Assembly: GCF_001612805.1 (NCBI RefSeq)
Contig: NZ_BDBD01000004.1
Coordinates: forward strand, 584,656 to 648,655
Direction of reading: 5' to 3'
DNA: 64,000 nucleotides
From: Nocardia coubleae NBRC 108252
Lineage (GTDB): Bacteria; Actinomycetota; Actinomycetes; Mycobacteriales; Mycobacteriaceae
Positions 27,382 through 36,195 of the stretch are shown one piece after another. Position 1 is the first letter of the stretch, and every line of letters starts with the position of its first letter. A model generated the notes under the pieces. It did no database searches. It saw nothing but the letters and a program-made list of their open reading frames with translations, and was not told the DNA's origin. The translations under genes were made by a program, and so were the position numbers.

Positions 27382-28578
27382 TCAGGGTAGGCGGATCGGG
27401 TTGACGATGTCGGCGGCGAGGGTGAGCAGCATGAACGCACCGCCGATCACGACGGCCACATACGTCACGGGGAGCAGTTTCAGATAGTCGACCGGGCCCG
27501 CGGGGGCCTTACCGCGCCACGAGCGCACCACATCGCGCACCTTCTCGTAGAGCACCACCGCGATGTGCCCGCCGTCGAGCGGAAGCAACGGCAGCAGGTT
27601 GAACGCGCCGAGGAAGAAGTTCAGGCTGGCCAGTACCAGGATGAACATGCCCCACAGACCACGCTCGGCGGTCTCGCCACCGATCCGGCTGGCGCCGTAG
27701 ACGCTGACCGGGGTCTCCGGGTCGCGCTCGCCGCCGGTGACGGCCTCCCACAGCGCCGACACCTTCTGCGGCATCTTGGCCAGCGACTTCACCGTCTCGA
27801 CGAAGAAGTCGCCGGTGAACACGATGGTCGCCGGAATCGCCTCGACCACGTCGTACTGCTGTGGTTCGGCGTAATCGGGTCCCACACCGACCGCGGACAC
27901 CTCGCGAGCCGGACCCTCCTTGGGCGAACGCATCACCCGCTCGGGGGTCACGGGCACGGTGAGGGTGTCGCCGTCGCGTTCGATGGTGTAGGTGAAGGTG
28001 CCGGTCTGCTTCTGGGTTTCGGCCTGGAACTGCGCCCAGGTGGTCACCTCGACGCCGTTGACCGCCTTCACCACGTCGCCACGCTGTAAACCGGCGCGCT
28101 GAGCCGGACCGTCACCCGTGCACGGTGCGAGCTTCTTGTCCGGCGTCTCCTGGGCGACGCAGCTCATGGTGCCGAGCGCGGTGGCAGGCGGCTGCTCGAG
28201 TTGCGGCAGACCCCAGCCCACCGCCAGCACGACCAGCAGAATGAAGCCGAGCAGGAAGTTCATGGCGATGCCACCGAACATCACCACCAGCCGCTTCCAG
28301 GTGGACTGGCGGTACATCGCCCGGTCCACCTCTTCGGGCTCCAGCTCGTCCAGGGCCGTCATGCCCGCGATATCGCAGAAGCCGCCGAGCGGCAACGCCT
28401 TGAGGCCGTATTCGGTCTCGCCACGACGGAACGAGAAGATACGGGGCCCGAAACCGATGAAGTAGCGGCGTACCTTCATGCCGGTCGCCTGCGCGGCCCA
28501 CATGTGCCCGCATTCGTGCAACGCGATCGAGATCGTGATACCGACGGCGAACAGGGCAAACCCGAACGCGAATACCAT
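27382..28578 (-). CDS. rip1: site-2 intramembrane metalloprotease (Rip1/RseP)
   Basis: A 398-residue M50 zinc protease that cuts membrane-bound anti-sigma factors. The zinc motif HECGH is at residues 21-25 in the first helix, and the third ligand is in LLPLDGGHIAV near the C-terminus. A PDZ-like domain lies between (AQRAGLQRGDVVKAVNGVEV). There are four or so membrane helices. ATG 28578 has AAAGGG upstream. In M. tuberculosis the orthologue Rv2869c governs cell-envelope lipid composition; the same ispG-rip1-dxr order is kept here. Confidence 0.95.
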   Translation of the reverse strand: MVFAFGFALFAVGITISIALHECGHMWAAQATGMKVRRYFIGFGPRIFSFRRGETEYGLKALPLGGFCDIAGMTALDELEPEEVDRAMYRQSTWKRLVVMFGGIAMNFLLGFILLVVLAVGWGLPQLEQPPATALGTMSCVAQETPDKKLAPCTGDGPAQRAGLQRGDVVKAVNGVEVTTWAQFQAETQKQTGTFTYTIERDGDTLTVPVTPERVMRSPKEGPAREVSAVGVGPDYAEPQQYDVVEAIPATIVFTGDFFVETVKSLAKMPQKVSALWEAVTGGERDPETPVSVYGASRIGGETAERGLWGMFILVLASLNFFLGAFNLLPLLPLDGGHIAVVLYEKVRDVVRSWRGKAPAGPVDYLKLLPVTYVAVVIGGAFMLLTLAADIVNPIRLP

Positions 28579-28639
28579 CTGGCCCTTTCTCTGTTCTCGG
28601 CGGCTGGCGCCGCGGTGGGGTCCTGTTGAGTCGGTCAGG

Positions 28640-29833
28640 TCAGGGCGTCGGTACTTCGGCGATAACCTCGGCGGCGAACTCCCTGGCCCAGCGGTCGGCC
28701 GCGAGGACATCGTCCAGGGTATCGGGTTCGGCACGCCAGCGGTCCGCGGCCTCGACCGCGCGGGTGACGGTGCGCACGATGGCCGGGAAGCTGATCGCAC
28801 CGTCCAGGAAGGCCGAGACCGCGACTTCGTTGGCGGCGTTGTAGACGGCGGTGACGCTGCCGCCCGCCTCACCGGCTTGCCTTGCCAGACGGACAGCGGG
28901 GAAGACCGCGTCGTCGACGGGCTCGAACGTCCAGGTCGACGCCGTACCGAAATCGCAGGGCGTGGCCGCGCCGGGAAGGCGGTCGGGCCAGCCGAGGGCC
29001 AAGGCGATGGGCAGCTTCATATCCGGTGGGCTCGCCTGGGCCAGGGTGGAACCGTCGGTGAACGTGACGAGCGAATGCACGATCGACTGCGGGTGCACGG
29101 TGACATCGATACGGTCGTAGGGCACCCCGAACAGCAGGTGGGTCTCGATCAGTTCCAGGCCCTTGTTCACCAGCGAGGCCGAGTTCAGCGTGTTCATCGG
29201 GCCCATCGACCAGGTCGGATGCGTTTTCGCCTCGTCGGGGTTCACCGATTCGAGCATCTCGGTGGTCCAGCCGCGGAACGGGCCGCCGGAGGCCGTGAGC
29301 ACCAACCGGTCGACTTCCTCGGCGCGACCGCCGCGCAAGCATTGGGCCAGGGCGGAGTGTTCGGAGTCGACGGGGACGATCTGGCCGGGTGCGGCCGCCC
29401 GGGTGACCAGCGAACCGCCCGCGACGAGGGACTCCTTGTTGGCCAGCGCCAACCGGGTCCCCGCCTCGAGGGTGGCCAGTGTCGGTTCCAGGCCGAGCGA
29501 ACCGACCAGGGCGTTGAGCACCACGTCGGCATCGGTGCGGCGCACGAGTTCGGTCACCGCGCCCGGCCCGCCGAGCTCGAGATCGAGTTGCCGGGCGGCG
29601 GCGGGATCGGCCACGGCGACATTGCGGGTGCCGGTGGCGGCCATCTGCTCGGCGAGCAGCGCGGGATTGCCGCCGCGCGCGGCCAACCCGACCACCTCGA
29701 AGCGGTCCGGGTTGGCGGCGATCACCTCGAGCGCCTGGGTGCCGATCGAACCGGTACTGCCCAGGAGCAGCACCTTCACCCGGTCGGTCGACGTCGTATT
29801 GCCGTGCGCGGCACGGGGTGCGTGGTGGGACAC
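28640..29833 (-). CDS. dxr: 1-deoxy-D-xylulose 5-phosphate reductoisomerase
   Basis: Converts DXP to MEP with NADPH, the first committed step of the non-mevalonate pathway and the target of fosmidomycin. The nucleotide loop [11 protein letters not shown] lies at about residues 25-35. Catalytic and metal motifs are [20 protein letters not shown] and SGGPFRGW, with [14 protein letters not shown] and [11 protein letters not shown] 29833 gives 397 residues. The first 18 residues are poorly conserved and a later start is possible. Confidence 0.96.
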   Translation of the reverse strand: MSHHAPRAAHGNTTSTDRVKVLLLGSTGSIGTQALEVIAANPDRFEVVGLAARGGNPALLAEQMAATGTRNVAVADPAAARQLDLELGGPGAVTELVRRTDADVVLNALVGSLGLEPTLATLEAGTRLALANKESLVAGGSLVTRAAAPGQIVPVDSEHSALAQCLRGGRAEEVDRLVLTASGGPFRGWTTEMLESVNPDEAKTHPTWSMGPMNTLNSASLVNKGLELIETHLLFGVPYDRIDVTVHPQSIVHSLVTFTDGSTLAQASPPDMKLPIALALGWPDRLPGAATPCDFGTASTWTFEPVDDAVFPAVRLARQAGEAGGSVTAVYNAANEVAVSAFLDGAISFPAIVRTVTRAVEAADRWRAEPDTLDDVLAADRWAREFAAEVIAEVPTP

Positions 29834-29859
29834 GGGCCCATTGTGGCAGGGCTGCTGGC

Positions 29860-29876
29860 TACGACGAACGGTCGTA
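29860..29876. promoter_or_regulatory. inverted repeat in the dxr / DUF2631 divergent promoter
   Basis: TACGAC-GAACG-GTCGTA, a perfect 6-bp inverted repeat with a 5-base spacer, 27 bases upstream of the dxr start and 53 bases upstream of the DUF2631 start. A plausible regulator site for one or both genes. Confidence 0.4.
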
Positions 29877-29928
29877 TGCCACGATATGCACACTCGCCCA
29901 ACCAGAACTCGAGCCCTAAGGAGCGATC

Positions 29929-30198
29929 GTGGCCGCCACGGACCTCGAAAAAGCCAGCACCGAGCGCGCCGTCGCCACCAGCGTCGACCCCGCCGAGGTG
30001 CCCTCGGCAGCGTGGGGCTGGAGCGGCGAGTCGCCCAAGACCTTCCGCATCGCCGGCTGGTTCGTCGTCATCGCGCTGCTCGGCATGACCATCGGCAACC
30101 ACCAGGGCCACGTCGAGGACATCTTCCTCATCGGGTTCGCCGGTCTGCTCGCGGCGATCCTCGTCCTCGATTCGCTCACCAAGCGCATCCCGAGGTAG
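29929..30198 (+). CDS. DUF2631 small membrane protein
   Basis: An 89-residue protein of the actinobacterial DUF2631 family. It has an acidic N-terminus, the conserved [10 protein letters not shown], then two membrane helices ([15 protein letters not shown] and [16 protein letters not shown]) joined by GNHQGHVED, with the basic end TKRIPR. Function unknown. GTG 29929 has AAGGAG 5 bases upstream. It is divergent from dxr and ends at a strong terminator. Confidence 0.82.
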   Translation: MAATDLEKASTERAVATSVDPAEVPSAAWGWSGESPKTFRIAGWFVVIALLGMTIGNHQGHVEDIFLIGFAGLLAAILVLDSLTKRIPR

Positions 30199-30210
30199 AC
30201 ACCCGCACCG

Positions 30211-30246
30211 ATGCCTGCGGCCGCGATTCGATCGCGCCGCAGGCAT
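30211..30246. terminator. long hairpin, bidirectional terminator
   Basis: The outer 11-bp stem ATGCCTGCGGC / GCCGCAGGCAT continues into an inner GCGAT-TCG-ATCGC stem. It lies between the convergent DUF2631 gene and the LysR gene. It is followed by TGTCGTGT on the plus strand and should serve both. Confidence 0.8.
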
Positions 30247-30253
30247 TGTCGTG

Positions 30254-31204
30254 TCAGCGGCCGCGTCGCGCGCCGGGCTTGCGTCCGGCCTTGGCAGGTT
30301 TGCGCTGCGCGGTCTGCTTCTTCGGCGCCTGCTTCTTCGGCGCACGCTCGGGCGCGGGCCTGGCCGGTTCCGCGCCGCGTGAACTGTTGGCCGAGCGGCC
30401 GCGCACGATGCCGACGAATTCCTCGACCAGTTCCGAATCGCCGTCGGCGGGCCAAGCCAGCGCGATCCGGGTGAACTCGGTGTCGCTGATCGGGCGGTAC
30501 ACCAGGTCGCGCCGATGGTGCAGCCGGGCGATCGACTGCGGCACGATCGTCACTCCCCCGACTGCGGCGACCATCGCCAGGGCGTCCGCGGCCTGATCCA
30601 GATCGCCGCTGTCGTGGTGCTGTTCGTCGGCCAGATCGGCCGGGCTCACGGTATCGAGCAGCGACAGCGCGTCGTCCTTCTGTACGACCGCGACCGGCGT
30701 CTCCTCCCACAGCGGGATCGCGTTCATTCCGGACCGGTCCATCGGCAACCGCACGAAGCACAGGTCCACCCGGCCCTCGCGCAGCGCGCTCTCCTGCTCG
30801 CTCTGCGCGACGCCGAGCACCTCGAGGGGGTGGTCGGGCAGCCGCTCGCCCCACACGCGCGCCCACTTCGACACCGTCACCCCCGGCACGAAACCGACGC
30901 GCAGGCTCGCGGGCCCGTCCGGCTTCTGCTCGCGCTGTGCCTGCTCGTCGGCGCGGATCAGCTCCCGCGCGTGTTCGAGCAGGGTCGCGCCGTCCTCGGA
31001 CAGCTGGGTCGGCGACGCACCGGGCACGAACAGCCGCGTGCCGAGTTCGCCCTCGAGCTCGATCACGGTGGCGCTCAATGCTTGACGCGGAATCCGCAAC
31101 GCTTTCGCGGCGCGCGCGAAATGCAATTCCTCGGCCACGGCGACGAACCGACGCAGCCGGACGAGGTCGATGGAGTCGGCGGCGGTGACGTCGAAGTCGC
31201 TCAT
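30254..31204 (-). CDS. LysR-family regulator with basic C-terminal tail
   Basis: A 316-residue regulator. The N-terminal winged HTH is at residues about 13-72 (LVRLRRFVAVAEELHFARAAK, ALSATVIELEGELGTRLF), followed by a periplasmic-binding-protein-like effector domain (about 100-260). After VEEFVGIVRGRSA the last 50 or so residues are a lysine/proline/arginine-rich tail (APKKQAPKKQTAQRKPAKAGRKPGARRGR, in part) resembling a histone H1 or Lsr2-like extension, which is unusual for LysR proteins and may add nonspecific DNA binding. The target genes are unknown. A strong terminator separates it from DUF2631. Confidence 0.9.
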   Translation of the reverse strand: MSDFDVTAADSIDLVRLRRFVAVAEELHFARAAKALRIPRQALSATVIELEGELGTRLFVPGASPTQLSEDGATLLEHARELIRADEQAQREQKPDGPASLRVGFVPGVTVSKWARVWGERLPDHPLEVLGVAQSEQESALREGRVDLCFVRLPMDRSGMNAIPLWEETPVAVVQKDDALSLLDTVSPADLADEQHHDSGDLDQAADALAMVAAVGGVTIVPQSIARLHHRRDLVYRPISDTEFTRIALAWPADGDSELVEEFVGIVRGRSANSSRGAEPARPAPERAPKKQAPKKQTAQRKPAKAGRKPGARRGR

Positions 31205-31247
31205 TCGGATCAGAATATGGCACGCGCCGAACAGGTCGGCGCGCCGA

Positions 31248-32375
31248 TCACAGGTTCGTCAGCACGGCGATGAGCACCGCGATGCCGATCACGATGGCGA
31301 ACACCACCAGCAGCACCCCGATCATCGACCCCCAACCGCCCCGCGCGGGCGGCGGTGGCGGCATGGGCGCGCGCATCGCGGGCTGGGCCCAGGCTGCGGG
31401 GGTCGCCGGTCGCGGCGCCATCGGCGGAACCGGTGCGACCGGGATCGCGGCACCGGAGGTGTTCACCGGCCGCATCGGCTGCATCCCCAGGAACGGCTGA
31501 GCGTGTGCCCCGGACGGCGGTCTTGCGATCGGGCGGGCACCGGTGGTCCCCGTGCGCATGGCCCGCTGGGCGGCCTCGACGAACTCCTCGCAGGAGGTGA
31601 ACCGGTCGGCTGGTCGCTTGGCCAGCGCCCGCGCCATCACGGCGTCCAGATTCGGCGGCAGCCCGGCCCGGCGCGGGCTCACCGGCGGTGGCGGCGACTG
31701 CAGGTGCCCGGTGATGACGGCGGCCGGGCTCGGCGCCTCGAACGGTGCGGTGCCGGTGAGCAGGGTGTAGAGCGTGCAGGCCAGCGAGTACTGGTCGGCG
31801 CGATGGTCGAGCGGGACACCGGTGAGCTGCTCGGGTGCGGCGTAGGCCAGCGTCGCGGTGAACGAGCCGGTCTCGGTGAGGTGACCCGAATCGTCGCGCA
31901 GACGCGCGATGCCGAAGTCGGTGAGATACACCCGCTCCTGGCTGTTGGACCTGGCCAGCAGGATATTGGCCGGTTTCACATCGCGGTGCAGCACGCCCGC
32001 GCGGTGCGCGAAGTCAAGGGCGGCGGCGGTCTCCCGGATGATCTGCAACGCCCGATCCGGTGGCAGCGTCGCCGGATCGAGCATCGACGCGTCGATCCCG
32101 TCGACGTATTGCATGCTGATCCACAGCTGGTCGTTCTCCACACCGCGGTCGAACACCGTCACGATATTGGGGTGGTCGAGCTGGGCGACCAGATCGGCTT
32201 CCCGCTCGAACCTGGCCCGGATCTCGGCGTCGGAGAACAACTCCTGATTCAGCAGCTTCAGGGCGGTCCACCTCGGCAGCCGAGGATGCCTGGCCAGGTA
32301 CACCGAACCCATCCCGCCGCGACCCAGCTGCCGGTCGATCGTGTATCCGGCGAATACCGTCCCGTCAGAAACCAC
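31248..32375 (-). CDS. transmembrane serine/threonine protein kinase 1
   Basis: A 375-residue Hanks-type kinase. The Gly-rich loop is LGRGGMGSVYLA (about residues 14-25), catalytic Lys is in TALKLL, catalytic loop HRDVKPANILL, DFG in LTDFGIAR, APE in AYAAPEQL. After the kinase domain (about 10-270) comes a Pro/Ala-rich juxtamembrane linker (APMPPPPPARGG) and one C-terminal membrane helix (SMIGVLLVVFAIVIGIAVLIAVL). There is almost no extracellular domain. GTG 32375 has GGGGGTCA upstream; an earlier TTG at 32423 is less likely. Tandem with a second, very similar kinase. Confidence 0.9.
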   Translation of the reverse strand: MVSDGTVFAGYTIDRQLGRGGMGSVYLARHPRLPRWTALKLLNQELFSDAEIRARFEREADLVAQLDHPNIVTVFDRGVENDQLWISMQYVDGIDASMLDPATLPPDRALQIIRETAAALDFAHRAGVLHRDVKPANILLARSNSQERVYLTDFGIARLRDDSGHLTETGSFTATLAYAAPEQLTGVPLDHRADQYSLACTLYTLLTGTAPFEAPSPAAVITGHLQSPPPPVSPRRAGLPPNLDAVMARALAKRPADRFTSCEEFVEAAQRAMRTGTTGARPIARPPSGAHAQPFLGMQPMRPVNTSGAAIPVAPVPPMAPRPATPAAWAQPAMRAPMPPPPPARGGWGSMIGVLLVVFAIVIGIAVLIAVLTNL

Positions 32376-32452
32376 TCTGACCCCCGAATCTCGCTCGTCG
32401 TCCGACGCGCTGGACCCTACCAAAACGGTGTTCGTGCCGTCGCGGGCATCCG

Positions 32453-34042
32453 CTAGCTCATCGGGAAGGTGGTCAGTTCTTTCAGTAGTTCGGGCAGGTC
32501 CTCGGCCAGCACGTCCGAATCCCGGGAGAACAGGAATACCCAGCGTTCTCGGCCGGGGTCACTGAATGTGGAGACGACCACGGTCATGTCGTAGCTGTCT
32601 CTGCCGTAATGGTCCTTGAAGAAGAGCGCCCGGTGGTCGTCGGTGCGTGTGCCGGACGATCCGCTGCCCACATCTTTGGTCTCGCGCTCGAATCGGGCGA
32701 CCGCCGCCTTCGCCGACTCCTCGGAGGGGAATGCGTAGAAGGCGAATCTGGTCGCGTTGATGTCGGCGGGTTTGCAGGACCATTTGGCATGCGCCTCTTG
32801 AAATGTCAGTTCCCACTGGAGTTCGTTGCGCGTGGTCGTATTGACATAGGCCTCGCAGGAGCGGCCGCCAGCACCGACTCCGGTGAGGTAGGGGTTCGAC
32901 AGCGATGTTCCATCGGCTTCACCGGGCGGCAGCATCTGCGGGAACGCCGCCGACATCGCGGCGATGTCGCGATGGGCACGGGAACGATTGAGAATCTGCG
33001 ACACCCAGGTGCTGTCGTCCTGCCACACCCAATACGACGCGCCTGCGATCGCGGCGAACACCGTCAGCAGAATCAGCGGAACGACGCCACGCCCGCGACG
33101 GGCCGGAACGGGGCGAGCGGAATGAACCGGCGCCGGTCGCGGGGGCGGCGGCGCGGGCATCGACGGGCGTGAATACTGCTGGTGGACAGGGGATGCGAAT
33201 ACCGTCGGTTGTCCACCCGTCCCGGTGAGAGCACGGCGGGCGGCGGCTGCGAATTCCGCACACGAATCGAAGCGGTCCGCGGGGCGCTTGGCCAGCGCCC
33301 GCGCCAGGACCGCGTCCAACGCGGCAGGGAGGTCAGGGCGGTGCCTGCGTACCGAGGGCGATGGGGATTGCAGATGACCTTGAATGACGAGCACCGGATT
33401 CGCCGCCTCGTACGGAGCTTCTCCCGTGAGCAACGAGTACAGCGTGCAGGCGAGGGAGTACTGGTCGGCGCGATGGTCGAGCGGCGCGCCGGTGAGCTGT
33501 TCGGGAGACGCGAAAGCGAGGGTGGCGGTAAAGGTTCCGGTCTGGGTGAGGTGGTGAACGTCGTCGCGGGGACGGGCGATACCGAAATCGGTGAGCAGCA
33601 CGCGCTCCGGGCCGTTCGTGGCGGCCAGCAGGATATTGGCCGGTTTCACGTCGCGATGCAGCACGCCGTTGCCGTGCGCGTGGTCGAGTGCGGCGGCGGT
33701 GCCCTCGATGATGTGCAGGGCTCGGCTAGCAGGAACAGGATGCTCGATGGCGGCGGCGTCGACACCGTCGACGAACTGCATGCTGATCCACAGCCGCCCG
33801 TCGTCGACGCCCCGGTCGTACACGGTGACGATATTCGGGTGTTCGAGCTGCGCGGCCAGATCTGCCTCCCGCTCGAACCTGGCCCGGATCTCGTTGTCCG
33901 AGAATAATTCCGGATTCAGCAGTTTGAGCGCGGTCTGGCGCGGCAGCCGAGGATGCCTGGCCAGGTACACCGAACCCATTCCGCCACGACCGAGCTGTCG
34001 TTCGATCGCGTACCCGGCGAAAACGTCCCCCGTCGCAAGCAT
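32453..34042 (-). CDS. transmembrane serine/threonine protein kinase 2 with extracellular sensor
   Basis: A 529-residue Hanks kinase about two thirds identical by eye to the neighbour over the catalytic domain (LGRGGMGSVYLA, HRDVKPANILL, LTDFGIARPR, ASPEQL). A Pro/Arg-rich linker precedes one membrane helix (VVPLILLTVFAAIAGASYWVW). The extracellular part of about 165 residues contains two Cys (RSCEAYV and KWSCKPAD), perhaps a disulfide, in the manner of PknH-type sensors. ATG 34042 is preceded by GGGGGA. The two kinases probably arose by duplication, then one gained or lost its sensor. Confidence 0.9.
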   Translation of the reverse strand: MLATGDVFAGYAIERQLGRGGMGSVYLARHPRLPRQTALKLLNPELFSDNEIRARFEREADLAAQLEHPNIVTVYDRGVDDGRLWISMQFVDGVDAAAIEHPVPASRALHIIEGTAAALDHAHGNGVLHRDVKPANILLAATNGPERVLLTDFGIARPRDDVHHLTQTGTFTATLAFASPEQLTGAPLDHRADQYSLACTLYSLLTGEAPYEAANPVLVIQGHLQSPSPSVRRHRPDLPAALDAVLARALAKRPADRFDSCAEFAAAARRALTGTGGQPTVFASPVHQQYSRPSMPAPPPPRPAPVHSARPVPARRGRGVVPLILLTVFAAIAGASYWVWQDDSTWVSQILNRSRAHRDIAAMSAAFPQMLPPGEADGTSLSNPYLTGVGAGGRSCEAYVNTTTRNELQWELTFQEAHAKWSCKPADINATRFAFYAFPSEESAKAAVARFERETKDVGSGSSGTRTDDHRALFFKDHYGRDSYDMTVVVSTFSDPGRERWVFLFSRDSDVLAEDLPELLKELTTFPMS

Positions 34043-34115
34043 GATCCCCCGTTGTCGAACCGATCGATTACCGATCCAACTTAGTGCAGGCCACACCACG
34101 CCATCGGGGTCCGGG

Positions 34116-34538
34116 TCACTCTTCGACCCGCACACCCATCGACCGCGCCGTACCCGCCACGATGCGCATCGCCGCCTCGACATCGGTGGTGTTGAGGTCG
34201 GGCAACTTGCGAATCGCGATACGGCGCAACTGATCGCGGCTGAGCGCACCGACCGCCTTGTGCCCCGGTTGCGGCGAACCCGCCCGCCCGAGCGCGGCCC
34301 GGATGAGAGAGGCAGTCGGCGGCGTCTTGAGCCGCATGGTCCACCGTTTGCGGGCATCGATGGTGATGACGGCAGGGATGATCTCCCCGCGCCGATCCGC
34401 CGTCGCCGCATCGTATTTCCGTTTGACCTCGAACGGTGGGACACCGGTCGGCCCGAGCATCTTCCCGAGCGTCATCAACGAGGCATTACCCGCCTCGAGC
34501 TCGACAGTGACTGTGACAGAGGCTGTTTCGCGCGCCAT
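34116..34538 (-). CDS. divergent second ribosomal protein L11 (uL11 paralogue)
   Basis: A 140-residue protein clearly of the L11 family. The C-terminal rRNA-binding domain is well kept: KTPP at 71-74, SRDQLRRIAIRKLPDLN, and DVEAAMRIVAGTARSMG (119-135) as in canonical L11. The N-terminal domain is not. Where normal L11 has PSPPVGPALGQQGV, this has SLMTLGKMLGPTGV (20-33), so the two prolines that contact thiopeptides (Pro23, Pro26) are absent and one residue is deleted. The main rplK normally lies with rplA, outside this window, so this is an extra copy. ATG 34538 has a weak ribosome site. Gene order: just downstream of rlmN on the same strand, 72 bases apart. Confidence 0.9.
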   Translation of the reverse strand: MARETASVTVTVELEAGNASLMTLGKMLGPTGVPPFEVKRKYDAATADRRGEIIPAVITIDARKRWTMRLKTPPTASLIRAALGRAGSPQPGHKAVGALSRDQLRRIAIRKLPDLNTTDVEAAMRIVAGTARSMGVRVEE

Positions 34539-34610
34539 AGTCAACGATCTCGGACCGGCGCATCATTGCGGTCCCGCGACGATAACGCCTGGGCCGCAAC
34601 AGTTTCAGTA

Positions 34611-35720
34611 TCAGCCCTCGGCGGCGAGCTGCCCGCAGGCCGCGGCGATCTCCTGACCGCGGGTATCGCGCACCGTGCACGACACACCCTGGGCGATCAC
34701 GCGGCGGACGAACTCCTTCTCGACCGGCTTCGGGCTGGCGTCCCACTCGCTGCCGGGGGTCGGGTTGAGGGGGATCAGGTTCACGTGGACCAGGGGGCCG
34801 AGGGCCTTGTGGAGTTTCTTGCCGAGCATGTCGGCGCGCCACGGCTGGTCGTTCACGTCGCGGATCAGGGCGTATTCGATGGAGACGCGGCGGCCCGACT
34901 TGTCGGCGTAGTAGCGGGCGGCGTCGAGGACCTCGGAGATGGGCCAGCGGTTGTTCACCGGGACCAGGGTGTCGCGCAGTTCGTCGTCGGGGGTGTGCAG
35001 GGAGACGGCCAGCCGCACCGACATGTCCTCGTCGGCCAGTTTGCGGATGGCGGGCGCAAGCCCGACGGTCGAGACCGTCACCGAACGTTGCGAGATACCG
35101 AGGCCGTCGGGTGCGGGCGAGGTGATGCGGCGCACCGCGTTCACCACGCGCTTGTAGTTGGCCAGTGGCTCACCCATACCCATGAACACGATGTTCGACA
35201 ACCGGCCCGGCCCGCCGTGCACCTCGCCGTCGCGCAGGGCGGCGGCCGCGGCCCGCACCTGGTCGACGATCTCGGCGGTCGACAGATTGCGGGTGAGCCC
35301 CGCCTGCCCGGTCGCACAGAACGGGCAGGCCATGCCGCAGCCCGCCTGGCTGGAGATGCACAGCGTATTGCGGTCGGGGTAGCGCATGAGCACGCTCTCG
35401 AGCAGTGTGCCGTCGTGTGCGCGCCAGAGCGTCTTTCGGGTGTCGCCCTCGTCGCAGGCCAGGTGACGCACCACGTCGAGCAGGGGTGGGAACAGCGTCT
35501 CGCCGACCTTCTCGCGCACGTCGGCGGGCAGATCGGTCATCTGCGCCGGGTCGGACTGCAGGCGGCCGTAGTATTGGCGCGCCAGCTGATCGGCACGGAA
35601 CTTCGGCAGGCCCAGCTCCTGCACTGCGGCCTTGCGCTCGTCCGCGTCGAGGTCGGCGAGGTGGCGCGGCGGCATACCGCGACGCGGGGCATCGAACACG
35701 AGGGGCAGGGAGGTGGCCAT
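34611..35720 (-). CDS. rlmN: 23S rRNA (A2503-C2)/tRNA (A37-C2) methyltransferase
   Basis: A 369-residue radical-SAM enzyme that methylates C2 of A2503 in the peptidyl-transferase centre and of A37 in some tRNAs. The cluster motif is CGMACPFC (CxxxCxxC), followed by GMGEPLANY. The methyl-carrying Cys lies near the C-terminus in [20 protein letters not shown] stands 4 bases before ATG 35720. Corresponds to M. tuberculosis Rv2880c, next to cdsA. Confidence 0.95.
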   Translation of the reverse strand: MATSLPLVFDAPRRGMPPRHLADLDADERKAAVQELGLPKFRADQLARQYYGRLQSDPAQMTDLPADVREKVGETLFPPLLDVVRHLACDEGDTRKTLWRAHDGTLLESVLMRYPDRNTLCISSQAGCGMACPFCATGQAGLTRNLSTAEIVDQVRAAAAALRDGEVHGGPGRLSNIVFMGMGEPLANYKRVVNAVRRITSPAPDGLGISQRSVTVSTVGLAPAIRKLADEDMSVRLAVSLHTPDDELRDTLVPVNNRWPISEVLDAARYYADKSGRRVSIEYALIRDVNDQPWRADMLGKKLHKALGPLVHVNLIPLNPTPGSEWDASPKPVEKEFVRRVIAQGVSCTVRDTRGQEIAAACGQLAAEG

Positions 35721-35821
35721 AATTCCTCCATTGTCCCAAACGCCGCGACCGGGCCGCCACGCCGGGCGCCGTTATCGAGAAGATGCATGCAGCGGTGATA
35801 GCGGTCGGCCATGATCGAGGT

Positions 35822-36190
35822 ATGTCCACGAACGCAGAATCAGGCACGCCACCGGCGCGCGAGCCTGAGGCCGAGCCCACCGCCGGTCGAGAACCCGAGC
35901 ATGCGCCTGCCAAGCACGCACCCGTCAAGCGACCGAAGCCGGACGCGCTGGTGCGGTCGCGCACCGGCTACACGTGGATGGCGCTGCTGGCTGCCGCGAT
36001 CTTCGGGATCATTCTGCTGATCTTCATCCTGCAGAACCTCGACAAGGTGCAGGTGACGCTGCTGTTCTGGAGCTTCTCGCTACCGCTGGGAATCATGGTG
36101 CTGCTGTCGGTGATCCTCGGCGCACTGGTGATGGGGCTGGTCGGCGGCATCCGCATCCTGCAGTTGCGCCACGCCGCCCGGCAACCCTGA
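35822..36190 (+). CDS. LapA-domain membrane protein
   Basis: A 122-residue protein with a charged Pro/Glu/Lys-rich N-terminus (about 1-45) and two closely spaced membrane helices (WMALLAAAIFGIILLIFILQ and LPLGIMVLLSVILGALVMGLVGG) separated by NLDKVQVTLLFWSFS. This is the LapA/DUF1049 pattern. Function in actinobacteria unknown; possibly envelope assembly. ATG 35822 is chosen over 35783 because the longer form adds low-complexity sequence. Divergent from rlmN, convergent with cdsA. Confidence 0.75.
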   Translation: MSTNAESGTPPAREPEAEPTAGREPEHAPAKHAPVKRPKPDALVRSRTGYTWMALLAAAIFGIILLIFILQNLDKVQVTLLFWSFSLPLGIMVLLSVILGALVMGLVGGIRILQLRHAARQP

Positions 36191-36195
36191 GAACC

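Noticed and set aside
34116..34538. L11-like gene as a pseudogene
   Set aside because: The frame is full length, the C-terminal rRNA-binding motifs are intact and codon use is normal, so selection appears to maintain it.
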